64,000 nucleotides of DNA from Micromonospora alfalfae (GTDB lineage Bacteria; Actinomycetota; Actinomycetes; Mycobacteriales; Micromonosporaceae). The stretch covers positions 62,001-126,000 of the forward strand of contig NZ_JAKKFH010000006.1 in NCBI RefSeq assembly GCF_022230925.1, given 5' to 3'. Of the stretch, positions 1 through 9,364 are shown piece after piece (the first letter of the stretch is position 1; the number at the start of each line of letters is the position of its first letter). The notes under the pieces are model-generated. The model was not told the origin of the DNA. It worked only from the letters and a program-made list of their open reading frames with translations, and did not search any database. The position numbers and the translations under genes are program-made.

Positions 1-1
1 C

Positions 2-403
2 GGCCTGGTGGTGGACGCCACACTGGCCCTGGTGCCCACCGGTGGTCCGCTCAGCGTCCAGATCGCGCTGCTGACAAGCGGGATCGTCGCCAACGGCGCG
101 GCCACCGCCCTCTACCTCGGTGCCAATCTGGGCCCCGGCCCCCGCGACGGCTTGATGACCGGGTACGTGGCCCGCCGGCCCGGCCGGTCGATCCGCCTGG
201 TGCGCACCATCATCGAGGTCACAGTGCTGGCGCTGGGCTGGCTGCTCGGCGGCAAGGTCGGCCTGGGAACCGTCGCGTACGCCCTGGCCATCGGCCCGTT
301 GGCCCAGTTCTTCATCCCGCTGTTCGCCGTGCCGGAGGGCACCGAGCCGGACAGCGCCGCGCCCCCACCGGGCAACCCCGCGCCGGCCACCCCGGCCGGC
401 TGA
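2..403 (+). CDS. YczE/YitT-like integral membrane protein, C-terminal part
   Basis: This open frame enters from the left edge, so only the last 133 residues are seen and the true start is outside the window. It shows hydrophobic segments around the LTSGIVANGAATALYLGANL stretch and again near VTVLALGWLLGG and TVAYALAIGPLAQFFIPLF. The motif LGPGPRDGLMTG followed by a basic RxxxR loop is typical of the YczE family of predicted membrane proteins, whose substrate is unknown. The tail is a short Pro/Ala-rich cytoplasmic or periplasmic extension. Family placement is by motif recognition; the physiological role cannot be read from the sequence. Confidence 0.7.
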   Translation, partial: GLVVDATLALVPTGGPLSVQIALLTSGIVANGAATALYLGANLGPGPRDGLMTGYVARRPGRSIRLVRTIIEVTVLALGWLLGGKVGLGTVAYALAIGPLAQFFIPLFAVPEGTEPDSAAPPPGNPAPATPAG

Positions 404-504
404 ACCCTCACCGACCGTCCGCGAACCGGTACGTGGTGGTGGTGCCGCGCACCGGTTCGCGGGTGGGTGTTCCCTTCCGCGACGCGCGCCGTCATCATCT
501 CTGC

Positions 505-966
505 ATGGGGGAGAACGGTTGGCGCTGGAACGACGCCTGGATCTTCGTGTCGCTCGTCATCGCGAGCGGGGCCGGACGGCACCGCCGGTCGGCGACAAGC
601 CGACGACCGGAGGGCGTCCGCCTGACCGACGTGCTCTCCACCGCCGACCACCTCAACCACGCGATTCCGCAGCGACACGAGGTGGAGGCAGCGGTCCAGC
701 GGTTGGTCGGCGCCGGGCTGGTCAGCGTCGCCGACGGCTGGTTCCGCATCACCGCCGAGGGTGAGCAGCTGTGGCGCACCCGGCCGCGCGCGGGTGTGGC
801 GACAATGGTGGACACCGTGCAGGGTGTGTTGACCCGCCGGCACGCGCCGGGCAGCGCCGACTGGATCCTGGACGAGGCCGACCACGCGGCTGCCGTCCAG
901 GAGTACGCGGTCCGTTCGATCCCCACCCCGCGCCGGTCACCGGAGGGCCACTCCGGCGAGCGCTGA
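505..966 (+). CDS. Winged-helix hypothetical protein
   Basis: A 153-residue protein. I place the start at the ATG opening with MGENGWRWNDAW rather than at the upstream GTG, because the extra 24 residues look like untranslated leader. The middle (about residues 35-90) reads as a winged helix: a helix-turn-helix with LTDVLSTADHLNHAIP, a recognition-like helix EVEAAVQRLVGAGLV, then a wing VSVADGWFRITAEGEQLW. This resembles small actinobacterial transcription-factor-like proteins without a ligand domain. No regulatory target is evident; it faces the end of hisF tail to tail. Function is not assigned. Confidence 0.65.
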   Translation: MGENGWRWNDAWIFVSLVIASGAGRHRRSATSRRPEGVRLTDVLSTADHLNHAIPQRHEVEAAVQRLVGAGLVSVADGWFRITAEGEQLWRTRPRAGVATMVDTVQGVLTRRHAPGSADWILDEADHAAAVQEYAVRSIPTPRRSPEGHSGER

Positions 967-971
967 GCTGC

Positions 972-1739
972 TCAGCGCACCGGATGGCCGCCGAGGCGCA
1001 GCGCGTCCTTGACCTCGGCGACGGTCAGCTCGCCGAAGTGGAAGACGCTGGCGGCGAGCACGGCGTCCGCGCCGGCGCCGACAGCGGGCGGAAAGTGGGC
1101 CACCTCGCCGGCGCCCCCACTGGCCACCACCGGCACGTCCACCACCGCGCGCACCGCGGCGATCAGCTCCAGGTCGAAGCCCGCCTTGGTGCCGTCGGCG
1201 TCCATCGAGTTGAGCAGGATCTCCCCCGCGCCCAACTCGGCGCCCCGGTGCGCCCACCACACGGCGTCGATGCCGGTGCCGCGCCGACCCCCGTGGGTGG
1301 TGACCTCGAAGCCGCTGGGCGTGCCGCCGTTCGGCGACCGCCGCACGTCGAGGGAGAGCACGAGCACCTGCCTGCCGAACCGGTCGGCGATCTCGGCGAT
1401 CAGCTCCGGACGGGCGATGGCTGCGGTGTTCACGCCGACCTTGTCCGCGCCGGCGCGCAGCAGTGTGTCCACGTCGGCGACCTGCCGGACGCCACCGCCG
1501 ACGGTCAGCGGGATGAACACCGACTCGGCGGTGCGGCGCACCACGTCGAGCATTGTGCCCCGGTCGCTGGAGGACGCCGTGACGTCGAGGAAGGTCAACT
1601 CGTCAGCGCCGGCCCGGTCATACGCGGCAGCCAGTTCCACCGGGTCGCCGGCGTCACGCAGGTCGAGGAAGTTGACCCCCTTGACCACCCGCCCGGCGTC
1701 CACGTCCAGACAGGGGATCACCCGTACCGCCACCGTCAT
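972..1739 (-). CDS. hisF: Imidazole glycerol phosphate synthase cyclase subunit HisF
   Basis: 255 residues, the usual HisF length. HisF forms the IGP synthase with HisH and makes imidazole glycerol phosphate and AICAR from PRFAR and ammonia in histidine synthesis. It is a (beta/alpha)8 barrel with the N-terminal [14 protein letters not shown] motif and the catalytic pair Asp12 and Asp131 (in VLSLDVRR). The gene stands apart from the rest of the his genes: an NADP oxidoreductase, ohr and ohrR lie between it and ridA. A TAGGCT hexamer ends 6 nt before the ATG and a perfect palindrome separates it from the gene upstream, so it probably has its own promoter. Confidence 0.97.
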   Translation of the reverse strand: MTVAVRVIPCLDVDAGRVVKGVNFLDLRDAGDPVELAAAYDRAGADELTFLDVTASSSDRGTMLDVVRRTAESVFIPLTVGGGVRQVADVDTLLRAGADKVGVNTAAIARPELIAEIADRFGRQVLVLSLDVRRSPNGGTPSGFEVTTHGGRRGTGIDAVWWAHRGAELGAGEILLNSMDADGTKAGFDLELIAAVRAVVDVPVVASGGAGEVAHFPPAVGAGADAVLAASVFHFGELTVAEVKDALRLGGHPVR

Positions 1740-1745
1740 GCCGCG

Positions 1746-1751
1746 AGCCTA
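1746..1751 (-). promoter_or_regulatory. Putative -10 hexamer of hisF, leaderless arrangement
   Basis: TAGGCT on the minus strand ends 6 nt before the hisF ATG. This spacing would start transcription at or next to the start codon. A GGAGG lies 13 nt upstream of the ATG, rather far for a ribosome site, and overlaps the hexamer. No clear -35 is visible. Confidence 0.4.
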
Positions 1752-1765
1752 TCCTCCGCACGCGG

Positions 1766-1799
1766 CACGGCGGTCGACCCGATCGGGTCGACCGCCGTG
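1766..1799 (-). terminator. Perfect 34-bp palindrome, likely terminator of the ohr/oxidoreductase genes
   Basis: Two 17-nt arms are perfectly complementary (left 1766-1782, right 1783-1799; centre GATC). In RNA this gives a stem of about 15 pairs with a 4-nt loop, 13 nt after the oxidoreductase stop codon. There is no U-run, as is common for hairpin terminators of GC-rich actinomycetes. It also isolates hisF from upstream transcription. It could alternatively be a protein-binding palindrome. Confidence 0.6.
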
Positions 1800-1812
1800 A
1801 GAGAGGTCTGCG

Positions 1813-2808
1813 TCACACGCGGACGAGCATCTTGCCGAGGTTGTCGCCGCGCAACAGGCCGAGGAACGCGGCCGGGGCGTTCTCGATGCCGTCCACGATC
1901 GTCTCGTCGTAGGACAGCGTGCCGTCGCGCAGCCAGCCCGCGACGTCGCGCACGAACGCCGCCCGCATGTCGTTGTGGTCGTTGACCAGGAAGCCGCGCA
2001 GTGTGAGCCGCTTGCCGATGACCAGCGCCAGGTTGCGCGGGGCGGCCGGCGGCTCGGTGGCGTTGTACTGCGAGATCATGCCGCAGATGGCGGCCCGGCC
2101 GTGCAGGTTCATGGCCGAGATCGCGGCCTCCAGGTGGTCGCCGCCGACGTTGTCGAAGTAGACGTCGATGCCGTCCGGGGCGGCCGCCCGCAGCGACTCG
2201 CGGATGCCGTCGTGGTAGTCGAAGGCGGCGTCGAAGCCCAGCGCCCGCAGCCGCTCGACCTTGGCCGGCGAGCCGGCGCTGCCGATCACCCGACCGGCGC
2301 CCTTGAGCTTGGCGATCTGGCCGACCAGGCTGCCCACCGCGCCGGCCGCGGCGGAGACGAAGACCGTCTCGCCGGGCTTCATCGCGGCCACCTCCAGCAG
2401 CCCGGCGTACGCCGTCAGCCCGGTCATGCCGAGCACGCTCAGGTACGCGCTGACCGGGGCGATGTTCGGGTCGACGGGTCGGGCCGCGGTGGCGTCGAGC
2501 AGCGTGTACTCCCGCCAGCCCAGCCCGTGCAGGACTGTGGTCCCGACGGCGATGTCCGCCGCCTCGCTGGCCACCACCGCACCGATCGCGGCACCGTCGA
2601 GCGGCGCGTCGAGCGCGAACGGCGGCACGTACGACTTGACGTCGTTCATCCGTCCGCGCATGTACGGGTCGACGGACATGTACTGGTTGCGGACCACGAT
2701 CTGGCCCGGTCCGGGCGTCGGAACCTCGGTCTCGACGAGCCGGAAGGTGTCTTCGGTGGGCCAGCCCTGGGGGCGGCTGGCCAGGTGGATCTCGCGGTTA
2801 CTGGTCAC
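1813..2808 (-). CDS. NADP-dependent medium-chain reductase (leukotriene B4 dehydrogenase/CurA-like)
   Basis: 331 residues from the GTG giving VTSNREIHLASRPQGWP; the open frame continues 19 residues upstream but those look non-coding, and a GAGAGGAC stretch precedes this GTG. The protein matches zinc-independent alkenal/one oxidoreductases of the MDR superfamily: N-terminal substrate motif VDPYMRGRMND, Rossmann segment VSAAAGAVGSLVGQIAKLKG, and FDNVGGDHLEAAI. Such enzymes reduce alpha,beta-unsaturated aldehydes and ketones with NADPH. It follows ohr on the same strand, which fits a role in clearing reactive carbonyls formed with organic peroxides, but that role is inferred from position. Confidence 0.88.
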   Translation of the reverse strand: MTSNREIHLASRPQGWPTEDTFRLVETEVPTPGPGQIVVRNQYMSVDPYMRGRMNDVKSYVPPFALDAPLDGAAIGAVVASEAADIAVGTTVLHGLGWREYTLLDATAARPVDPNIAPVSAYLSVLGMTGLTAYAGLLEVAAMKPGETVFVSAAAGAVGSLVGQIAKLKGAGRVIGSAGSPAKVERLRALGFDAAFDYHDGIRESLRAAAPDGIDVYFDNVGGDHLEAAISAMNLHGRAAICGMISQYNATEPPAAPRNLALVIGKRLTLRGFLVNDHNDMRAAFVRDVAGWLRDGTLSYDETIVDGIENAPAAFLGLLRGDNLGKMLVRV

Positions 2809-2861
2809 GGGGTGGTCGTCCTCTCGTCCGCGGATGGGGCCTGGGGCCTGGGGCCGCGAGG

Positions 2862-3293
<432 letters not shown>

Positions 3294-3298
3294 GGTGG

Positions 3299-3745
3299 TC
3301 ACTGCTCCTTCTGTCGGTGGATGGTGTCGGTGACCCGGGTGAGGGTGTCGCGCAGCGCGACGAGCTCGCCGAAGCCCAGCCCGGTGGCCTGCGCGATCCG
3401 CAGCGGGACGTCGCAGACGCGCTCGCGCAGCGCCCGGCCCTGCTCGGTGAGGCCCACCTCGACCCGCCGCTCGTCGCGGGCCGACCGCCGCCGCACCACC
3501 AGGCCCGCCCCCTCCAGCCGCTTGAGCAGCGGGGAGAGCGTGCCGGAGTCCAGCCGCAGCTCGGCGCCCAGCTCGGACACCGTGGGGGCGTCGTCGGGAC
3601 GCTCCCAGAGCACCAGCAGCACCAGGTACTGCGGGTAGGTCAACCCGACCTCGTCGAGGATCGGCCGGTAGACGTCGGTCAGTGCGCGCGACGCGGCGTA
3701 GAGCGCGAAGCACACCTGCCGGCGCAGCTCCAGGTCATCGGTCAC
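3299..3745 (-). CDS. ohrR: MarR-family organic peroxide sensor OhrR
   Basis: 148 residues from the GTG (VTDDLELRRQVCFALY). OhrR is a dimeric winged-helix repressor that leaves DNA when its N-terminal cysteine is oxidised by organic peroxides. The sensing residue is Cys12 in the QVCFALYAASR motif; a second cysteine, Cys111, suggests the two-cysteine OhrR class. Winged helix spans about residues 50-100, with SELGAELRLDSGTLSPLLKRLE as recognition region and DERRVEVGLT as wing. It is followed 5 nt later by ohr. An 18-bp palindrome 21 nt upstream of the start is the likely autoregulatory operator, and argues against the longer start within that palindrome. Confidence 0.95.
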   Translation of the reverse strand: MTDDLELRRQVCFALYAASRALTDVYRPILDEVGLTYPQYLVLLVLWERPDDAPTVSELGAELRLDSGTLSPLLKRLEGAGLVVRRRSARDERRVEVGLTEQGRALRERVCDVPLRIAQATGLGFGELVALRDTLTRVTDTIHRQKEQ

Positions 3746-3766
3746 CGCTGAACCGTAGCCCACAAT

Positions 3767-3784
3767 TAAGTTGTGCACAACTTA
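3767..3784. promoter_or_regulatory. OhrR operator, 18-bp perfect palindrome
   Basis: TAAGTTGTGCACAACTTA is a perfect inverted repeat 21 nt upstream of the ohrR start. It is AT-rich against a GC-rich background. OhrR operators in other bacteria are dyads of the TACAATT/AATTGTA kind, and this has similar TTGT/ACAA half-sites. It probably mediates peroxide-responsive autorepression of ohrR-ohr and perhaps the following reductase. Confidence 0.8.
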
Positions 3785-3825
3785 TCGGGGCGCAGGACGG
3801 CCCGGCAGGACGCCCGGGCGGTACC

Positions 3826-4215
3826 TCAGCGATCGCCGAGGTACGCCTCCAACTCCACCTCCACCAGGTGCTCCGGGTCCAGCAGACCGGCCACCACCAC
3901 CAGGGTGGCGGCCGGCCGGACCGCACCGAAGACCGCGTTGTGCGCCCGGCCCACCTCGTCGGCGTGCAACCGGTCCGTCACGTACATCCTGGTCCGGACC
4001 ACATCGCCCGGCTCCGCACCCACCTCGGCGAGCGCGGCCAGCCCGATCCGCAGCGCCTGCGCGGTCTGCGCGGCCGGATCACCGACGTGCACCACCCGGC
4101 CGTCCACTGTCGCCGTGCAACCCGCCGTCCAGGCCCGCTCACCGGCCCGGACCACCCGGGAGTACCCGTAGCGCTGCTCCCACGGGCCGCCCGACCCCAG
4201 TCGGGTCGTCGTCAC
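3826..4215 (-). CDS. RidA-family enamine/imine deaminase-like protein
   Basis: 129 residues starting at the GTG that overlaps the priA stop (GTGA). RidA proteins hydrolyse reactive enamine intermediates such as 2-aminoacrylate. Family marks are the [18 protein letters not shown] beginning, the repeated [23 protein letters not shown] helix, the conserved arginine in [11 protein letters not shown] and the C-terminal [13 protein letters not shown]. In other actinomycetes a RidA gene also sits between priA and hisF, so its position here is ancestral although hisF is displaced. It ends the main his operon. The true substrate is unknown. Confidence 0.9.
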   Translation of the reverse strand: MTTTRLGSGGPWEQRYGYSRVVRAGERAWTAGCTATVDGRVVHVGDPAAQTAQALRIGLAALAEVGAEPGDVVRTRMYVTDRLHADEVGRAHNAVFGAVRPAATLVVVAGLLDPEHLVEVELEAYLGDR

Positions 4216-4937
4216 GCCTCGGCCAGCGTCCGCAGCGCCTCGGCCACAGTGAAGGCACCCGCGTAGAGCGCCTTGCCGGCGATCACGCCCTCCACCCCGG
4301 CCGACTCCAGGGTCGCCAACGCCCGCAGGTCGTCCAGGGTGGACACCCCACCCGAGGCGATCACCGGCCGGTCCGTACGGGCACACACCTCGCGCAGCAG
4401 ATCCAGGTTCGGCCCACGCATCGTGCCGTCCTTGGTGATGTCGGTGACCACGTACCGACTCGCGCCCGCCTTGTCCAGTCGCTCCAGCACCTCGTACAGG
4501 TCACCACCGTCGCGGGTCCAACCCCGCGCCGACAGGGTGTGACCCCGCACGTCCAGCCCGATGGCCACCCGGTCGCCGTACTCCGCCACCACCCGGTCAC
4601 ACCAGACCGGATCCTCCAGAGCGGCGGTCCCGATGTTCACCCGGGCCGCACCGGTGCCCAGCGCCGCACGCAGCGACTCGTCATCACGGATGCCCCCGGA
4701 GAGCTCCACCTTCACATCCAACTGGCGCACCACCTCCGCGAGCAGGTGCGCGTTCGTGCCCCGACCGAACGCCGCGTCCAGGTCGACCAGGTGGATCCAC
4801 TCCGCGCCGTCCTGCTGCCAGGCCAGCGCCGCGTCCAACGGGTCGCCGTAGATGCTCTCGCTTCCGACGGCGCCCTGCACGAGCCGGACGGCCCGGCCGT
4901 CAGCGACATCCACGGCGGGTAACAGGGTGAGGCTCAA
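4212..4937 (-). CDS. priA: Bifunctional phosphoribosyl isomerase A (HisA/TrpF)
   Basis: 241 residues, a (beta/alpha)8 barrel. In actinobacteria lacking trpF this enzyme isomerises both ProFAR (histidine) and PRA (tryptophan). Visible marks are the N-terminal [18 protein letters not shown] with the first catalytic Asp, the phosphate motif [30 protein letters not shown] with the second Asp, and [15 protein letters not shown]. The sequence alone shows HisA; the double function follows from the known actinobacterial PriA group. It lies between a small membrane protein gene and ridA, overlapping the latter by 4 nt. Confidence 0.95.
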   Translation of the reverse strand: MSLTLLPAVDVADGRAVRLVQGAVGSESIYGDPLDAALAWQQDGAEWIHLVDLDAAFGRGTNAHLLAEVVRQLDVKVELSGGIRDDESLRAALGTGAARVNIGTAALEDPVWCDRVVAEYGDRVAIGLDVRGHTLSARGWTRDGGDLYEVLERLDKAGASRYVVTDITKDGTMRGPNLDLLREVCARTDRPVIASGGVSTLDDLRALATLESAGVEGVIAGKALYAGAFTVAEALRTLAEA

Positions 4938-4951
4938 GGTCTTCTCCTCGA

Positions 4952-5275
4952 TCAGGTACGACGGTCCAGGGCGATCACCACGATCGCCGGCAGTACGAGC
5001 AGCAAGAGCACGATCAGCGCGATACGCAACGCCAGGTTGTCGACAAACGTCCAGATCAGGAGCAACGCCGCGCCGGTGAGCAGCACGATCGCGGCCCGCT
5101 CCCCCCGAGTGTGCCGGGCCAGCCGCCCGGAGCGACCCCGCCGCAGCCGCGGCGTCAAACTGCGCACCACCGCGCGACGGCGTTGCCGCCGGGCCACCTG
5201 GCGCTGCCGGACCGCCCGCTCCCGGGCCTGCTCCGCCTCCCGCTCCGCCCGTCGGCGGGCGCGCTCCCGGCTCAC
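4952..5275 (-). CDS. Small conserved-looking membrane protein in the his operon
   Basis: 107 residues. The first half is extremely basic (many Arg/Gln/Glu, probably helical, residues 1-57) and the second half has two hydrophobic segments, [16 protein letters not shown] and [21 protein letters not shown]. This gives a two-pass membrane protein with a long cationic cytoplasmic tail. It sits between hisH and priA, 14 nt before priA, on the same strand. I do not recognise a family and no histidine-related function is evident. Confidence 0.7.
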   Translation of the reverse strand: MSRERARRRAEREAEQARERAVRQRQVARRQRRRAVVRSLTPRLRRGRSGRLARHTRGERAAIVLLTGAALLLIWTFVDNLALRIALIVLLLLVLPAIVVIALDRRT

Positions 5276-5311
5276 CGCGACGCCCGCCGCTCGGGCACCG
5301 CGCGACGGCGC

Positions 5312-5944
5312 TCAGTCACCGCTGGGCAGCGTGGCGAGCCAGTTGCGCAGCAGCGCGGCACCGGTGTCGGCGGACTTCTCCGGGTGGAACTGGGCCGCCG
5401 ACAACGAGCCCCGCTCCACCGCCGCGACGAAATCCGTGTCGTGGTGGGCGGTGGTCACAGTGGCACCGGCAGCGACCAGCGCCGCCGGGTCGCCCATCGC
5501 GTACGAGTGGACGAAGTAGAACCGGCTCTGCTCGGTCAACCCGGCGAACAGCACCGACTCCCGCGGAGCCCGGACCGTGTTCCAGCCCATGTGCGGCAAC
5601 CGGGTGGCGGCCAGCCGGGTCACCCCGCCGGGAAGCAGCCCCAGCCCCTTGGTCACCACGCCGTGCTCGTCGCCGTGCTCGAAGAGAACCTGCATGCCCA
5701 CGCAGATGCCGAGCACCGGCCGGCCGGCAGCCACCCGTTCGGCGATCACCGGGCCGGCGCCCAGCGCCTCGATCCCCGCCATGCACGCCGCGTACGCGCC
5801 CACACCCGGCACCACCAGACCATCGGCGGCGGCCGCCGCGGCCAGGTCGTCGGTCACCCGGACGTCCGCTCCGGCGGCGGCCAGCGCCCGCTCCGCCGAG
5901 CGCAGGTTGCCCGAGCCGTAGTCGAGCACCACCACGTCACTCAT
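5312..5944 (-). CDS. hisH: Imidazole glycerol phosphate synthase glutaminase subunit HisH
   Basis: 210 residues, a class I glutamine amidotransferase that passes ammonia to HisF. The catalytic triad is visible: Cys81 in [12 protein letters not shown], and His and Glu in the [11 protein letters not shown] motif near the C-terminus. N-terminal [18 protein letters not shown] is typical. It is inside the his operon between two small membrane-protein genes; its partner hisF is about 3.6 kb downstream, separated by the peroxide module. Confidence 0.97.
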   Translation of the reverse strand: MSDVVVLDYGSGNLRSAERALAAAGADVRVTDDLAAAAAADGLVVPGVGAYAACMAGIEALGAGPVIAERVAAGRPVLGICVGMQVLFEHGDEHGVVTKGLGLLPGGVTRLAATRLPHMGWNTVRAPRESVLFAGLTEQSRFYFVHSYAMGDPAALVAAGATVTTAHHDTDFVAAVERGSLSAAQFHPEKSADTGAALLRNWLATLPSGD

Positions 5945-5957
5945 GTCGTCACCCCGA

Positions 5958-6128
5958 TCACCCGTTCTCCGGCAGCAGCCGCAGCACCCCGGCGACGGTG
6001 GCGAGCACCGCGAGCGCCGCGGTGATCAGCACGGCGGCCTTCGGCGCGCCCTGCCGGTAGAGCGACCAGGTGCCGCCCACCAGCACCCCGGCCAGAATCA
6101 GCAGCAACGTCGGCAACGCGGCGCCCAT
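5958..6128 (-). CDS. 56-residue membrane protein between hisB and hisH
   Basis: A 56-residue protein from the ATG at MGAALPTLLLILAGVL. The start is supported by GGAAGG about 9 nt upstream; the longer open frame overlaps hisB in another frame. Two hydrophobic helices (TLLLILAGVLVGGTWSLY and AVLITAALAVLATVAGVL) are joined by RQGAPKA. Ends 13 nt before the hisH start and is clearly part of the operon. Small membrane proteins in this position occur in other actinobacterial his operons; the function is unknown. Confidence 0.7.
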   Translation of the reverse strand: MGAALPTLLLILAGVLVGGTWSLYRQGAPKAAVLITAALAVLATVAGVLRLLPENG

Positions 6129-6186
6129 CAGAGCCACCTTCCAGTCGCGACTGCGGGGCTCCGCCGCGCTGCACTCCTCGCGCGCA

Positions 6187-6798
6187 TCAGAGCGCGCCCT
6201 TCGTGCTCGGGATCGCCCCGGCGGAACGCGGATCGATCGAGGTGGCTTCGCGCAACGCGCGGGAGACCGCCTTGAACTGCGCCTCCACCACGTGGTGCGC
6301 GTCCGGGTGACCACCGGGCCGGGCCGCCCGCAGCACGTCGACGTGCAGCGTGACCCGGGCCGCCTGACCGAAGGACTCCCAGATGTGCCGGGTCATGCTG
6401 GTCGCGTACACCGGCCCGATGTACGGGGCGAGCACCGGCTCGTCGTGCACCACGTACGGCCGACCGGACAGGTCCACCGCCGCCCGGACCAGCACCTCGT
6501 CCATCGGAACGGTCGCCGAACCGTACCGCCGGATGCCGGCCTTGTCGCCCAGTGCCTGGTCGAACGCCGCGCCCAGGGCCAGCGCGGTGTCCTCGATCGT
6601 GTGGTGCGCGTCGATCTCCAGGTCACCCACTGTGCGCACGGTCAGGTCGAAGCCGCCGTGCCGGGCGATCTGGTGCAGCATGTGGTCGTAGAAGCCGACG
6701 CCGGTGCTGATCTCGGCGGCACCGGTGCCGTCGAGATCGATCTCGACGAGGACCTTGGTCTCCTTGGTGATCCGTTCCACCCGGGCGGTCCGACTCAT
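6187..6798 (-). CDS. hisB: Imidazoleglycerol-phosphate dehydratase HisB
   Basis: 203 residues, the monofunctional dehydratase. It removes water from IGP to give imidazole acetol phosphate, using two manganese sites. Metal-binding His/Glu clusters are seen: [31 protein letters not shown], and [18 protein letters not shown]. The start ATG overlaps the hisC stop by 4 nt (ATGA), so translation is coupled. The 56-residue membrane protein follows. Confidence 0.97.
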   Translation of the reverse strand: MSRTARVERITKETKVLVEIDLDGTGAAEISTGVGFYDHMLHQIARHGGFDLTVRTVGDLEIDAHHTIEDTALALGAAFDQALGDKAGIRRYGSATVPMDEVLVRAAVDLSGRPYVVHDEPVLAPYIGPVYATSMTRHIWESFGQAARVTLHVDVLRAARPGGHPDAHHVVEAQFKAVSRALREATSIDPRSAGAIPSTKGAL

Positions 6799-7868
6799 TG
6801 CGAAGTCTCCATTGCAGAAAGGAAGGCGTCGGTCTCGGCGGCGGTGCCGGCGGTCACCCGCAGCCAGCCGGGCAGGCCGACGTCACGGACCAACACCCCC
6901 TGCGCCAGCAGGGCGTTCCAGACGATGGTCTGGTCGCCGCCCACCTCGAAGAGCACGAAGTTGGCGTCGCTGTCAGCGACCCGCAACCCCCGCTCGCGCA
7001 GCGTCGCCACGATCCGGTCCCGCTGCGCCATGATCGCGCTCACCGTACCGAGAAGGGCGTCGCGGTGAGCCACCGCCGCGCGTGCGGCGGCCTGGGTGAG
7101 CGCGGAGAGATGGTACGGCAAACGGACGAGCTGCACCGCCCGCACCACCGCCGGGTCGGCGGCCAGGTAACCCAGCCGACCACCGGCGAAGCCGAAAGCC
7201 TTGCTCATCGTCCGGGTCACCACCAGCCGTGGGTGGCCGGGCAGCACCGCCAGGGCGCTGACCGTCCCGGGCCTGGCGAACTCGGCGTACGCCTCGTCGA
7301 CGACCACCATGCCGGGAGCGACGTCGAGCACCGCGGCGATCACCGCCGGGTCCAGTGCCGTGCCGGTGGGGTTGTTCGGCGAGCAGAGGAAGACCACGTC
7401 CGGCTGGTGCTCGCGGACCTGGGCGACCGCCTCCTCGGCGGTCAACCCGAAGTCGACGCCGCGCGCGGCGGGCACCCACCGGGTGCCGGTGCCGAGGGCC
7501 AGCAGCGGGTGCATCGAGTACGCCGGAACGAAGCCGAGCGCCGTGCGCCCCGGCCCGCCGAACGCCTGGAGCAGCTGCTGCTGAATCTCGTTGGAGCCGT
7601 TGGCCGCCCACACCTGGTCGACAGTGAGCCCGTGCCCGAGATATTCGGCCAGGTCGGCGCGGAGCGCCACCGCGTCCCGGTCCGGGTAGCGGTTCAGCTC
7701 ACGCAGCTCGGCCGCGAGCGCCTTGCCGATCGCCTCGACCACCGGCTCCGGCACCGGGTGGGAATTCTCGTTGGTGTTGAGCCGCACCGGCACGTCCAAC
7801 TGCGGCGCCCCGTACGGCGACAGCCCCCGCAGGTCGGCCCGGATCGGCAGCTCTTCCAGGCTGGTCAC
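6795..7868 (-). CDS. hisC: Histidinol-phosphate aminotransferase HisC
   Basis: 357 residues, fold-type I PLP enzyme converting imidazole acetol phosphate and glutamate to histidinol phosphate. The Schiff-base lysine is Lys223 in [17 protein letters not shown]; other family marks are [34 protein letters not shown] and [10 protein letters not shown]. It lies 67 nt downstream of hisD and overlaps hisB by 4 nt. Confidence 0.97.
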   Translation of the reverse strand: MTSLEELPIRADLRGLSPYGAPQLDVPVRLNTNENSHPVPEPVVEAIGKALAAELRELNRYPDRDAVALRADLAEYLGHGLTVDQVWAANGSNEIQQQLLQAFGGPGRTALGFVPAYSMHPLLALGTGTRWVPAARGVDFGLTAEEAVAQVREHQPDVVFLCSPNNPTGTALDPAVIAAVLDVAPGMVVVDEAYAEFARPGTVSALAVLPGHPRLVVTRTMSKAFGFAGGRLGYLAADPAVVRAVQLVRLPYHLSALTQAAARAAVAHRDALLGTVSAIMAQRDRIVATLRERGLRVADSDANFVLFEVGGDQTIVWNALLAQGVLVRDVGLPGWLRVTAGTAAETDAFLSAMETSQ

Positions 7869-7935
7869 GCCGCCTCCCCGTTTCGCGAGACAGCGGCCGG
7901 AGGCACCGGTCGCCCGAGCCGGCTGGTGCGCGCGC

Positions 7936-9258
7936 TCACGCCGACCCTCCCGGGAAACGGGCCTGGACCGCCTGGCCGTGCGCGGGCAGGTCCTCCACGT
8001 TGGCCAGGGTGACCACGTGCGGGGCCACGTCGCGTAGCGCGGCCTCGGTGTATTCGATCAGGTGCACGCCGCGCAGGAAGGACTGCACGGACAGGCCGGA
8101 GGAGTGCCGCGCGCAGCCACCGGTGGGCAGCACGTGGTTGGAGCCGGCGCAGTAGTCACCGAGCGACACCGGCGACCAGGCGCCCACGAAGATCGCCCCG
8201 GCGTTGCGGACCCGCAGCGCCCACTCCCGGGCGTCCACCGTCTGGATCTCCAGGTGCTCGGCCGCGTACGCGTCGACCACCCGCAGCCCCGCCTCAAGGT
8301 CGTCGACCAGGACCACGCCGCTCTGCTCACCGGTCAGCGCCGTGGTGACCCGTTCGGTGTGCTTGGTCGCCGGCACCTGCCGGGCCAACTCCGCCTCGAC
8401 CGCCTCGACCAACGCCACCGACGGGGTGACCAGCACGCTCGCGGCGAGCGGGTCGTGCTCGGCCTGACTGATCAGGTCGGCGGCCACGTGCGCCGGGTCG
8501 GCGGTGTCGTCGGCCAGGATGGCGATCTCGGTCGGCCCGGCCTCGGCGTCGATGCCGACCACGCCGCGCAGCAGCCGCTTGGCGGCGGTCACCCAGATGT
8601 TGCCGGGGCCGGTGATCAGGTCGACGGGGTCGCACCGCAGCTCACCCGCCGGGTCCACCGCCGCGCCGTACGCCAGCATCGCCACCGCCTGGGCCCCGCC
8701 CACCGCGTACACCTCGTCGACGCCGAGCAGCGCGCACGCGGCGAGCACCCGGGGATCGGGCAGGCCGCCGTTGTCCTTCTGCGGCGGGCTGACCACCACC
8801 AGCGAGCGCACCCCGGCCGCCTGGGCGGGCACCACGTTCATCACCACAGTCGACGGGTACATCGCCAGGCCACCGGGCACGTAGAGGCCGACCCGGTCGA
8901 CCGGCAGCCATCGCTCGGTGACAGTGCCGCCGGGCACCACAGTCGTGGTGTGGTCGGTGCGCCGCTGATCATCGTGCACCCGACGGGCCCGGGCGATGGA
9001 CTCCAGCAGCGCGGCACGCACCGCCGGGTCGAGCACCCCCTCCGCCTCGGTGATCGCCTCGACCGGCACCCGCAGCACCTCCGGGGAGATGCTGTCGAAC
9101 CGAACGCTGGCCTCCCGGATCGCTGGGTACCCATGCTCACGGACCGCCTCCACCAGGGGCCGGATGCGCTCGACGGCGACGGACACGTCGAGCTGGGCAC
9201 GGGGCAGCAGGCGGCGCGGGTCACCGAGACCGTCGCGCAGGTCGATCCGATTCAGCAC
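7936..9258 (-). CDS. hisD: Histidinol dehydrogenase HisD
   Basis: 440 residues from the GTG starting [10 protein letters not shown]; the open frame extends further upstream but the divergent gene begins there. The enzyme oxidises histidinol to histidine in two NAD-dependent steps with zinc. Marks include [50 protein letters not shown] and [15 protein letters not shown]. It is the first gene of the his operon. A TAGACT hexamer ends 7 nt before the start codon and no usable Shine-Dalgarno is present, so the mRNA is probably leaderless. Confidence 0.97.
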   Translation of the reverse strand: MLNRIDLRDGLGDPRRLLPRAQLDVSVAVERIRPLVEAVREHGYPAIREASVRFDSISPEVLRVPVEAITEAEGVLDPAVRAALLESIARARRVHDDQRRTDHTTTVVPGGTVTERWLPVDRVGLYVPGGLAMYPSTVVMNVVPAQAAGVRSLVVVSPPQKDNGGLPDPRVLAACALLGVDEVYAVGGAQAVAMLAYGAAVDPAGELRCDPVDLITGPGNIWVTAAKRLLRGVVGIDAEAGPTEIAILADDTADPAHVAADLISQAEHDPLAASVLVTPSVALVEAVEAELARQVPATKHTERVTTALTGEQSGVVLVDDLEAGLRVVDAYAAEHLEIQTVDAREWALRVRNAGAIFVGAWSPVSLGDYCAGSNHVLPTGGCARHSSGLSVQSFLRGVHLIEYTEAALRDVAPHVVTLANVEDLPAHGQAVQARFPGGSA

Positions 9259-9265
9259 CCTTGCG

Positions 9266-9271
9266 AGTCTA
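9266..9271 (-). promoter_or_regulatory. Putative -10 hexamer of the his operon (leaderless)
   Basis: TAGACT on the minus strand lies 7 nt before the hisD GTG. Transcription starting 6-8 nt after it would begin at the start codon itself. It matches the pattern in front of other genes in this window. No clear -35 element is visible. Confidence 0.5.
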
Positions 9272-9351
9272 GGCGGCCGGCCCGACGTCCACCCGAGCCG
9301 CCCGTCCGCCGGGACGGTGAGCCGGGCCACGCCCCCGGGGACGAGATTGGT

Positions 9352-9357
9352 TAGGCT
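9352..9357 (+). promoter_or_regulatory. Putative -10 hexamer of the Lon-domain gene (leaderless)
   Basis: TAGGCT ends 7 nt before the GTG at 9365; the intervening CTCGACCAT... region carries no Shine-Dalgarno. This mirrors the divergent hisD promoter about 80 bp away. Confidence 0.5.
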
Positions 9358-9364
9358 CGACCAT

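Noticed and set aside
1766-1799. 34-bp palindrome as an operator of hisF
   Set aside because: It is placed right after the oxidoreductase stop, with an RNA stem and tetraloop, so a terminator is the simpler reading; operator use is not excluded.
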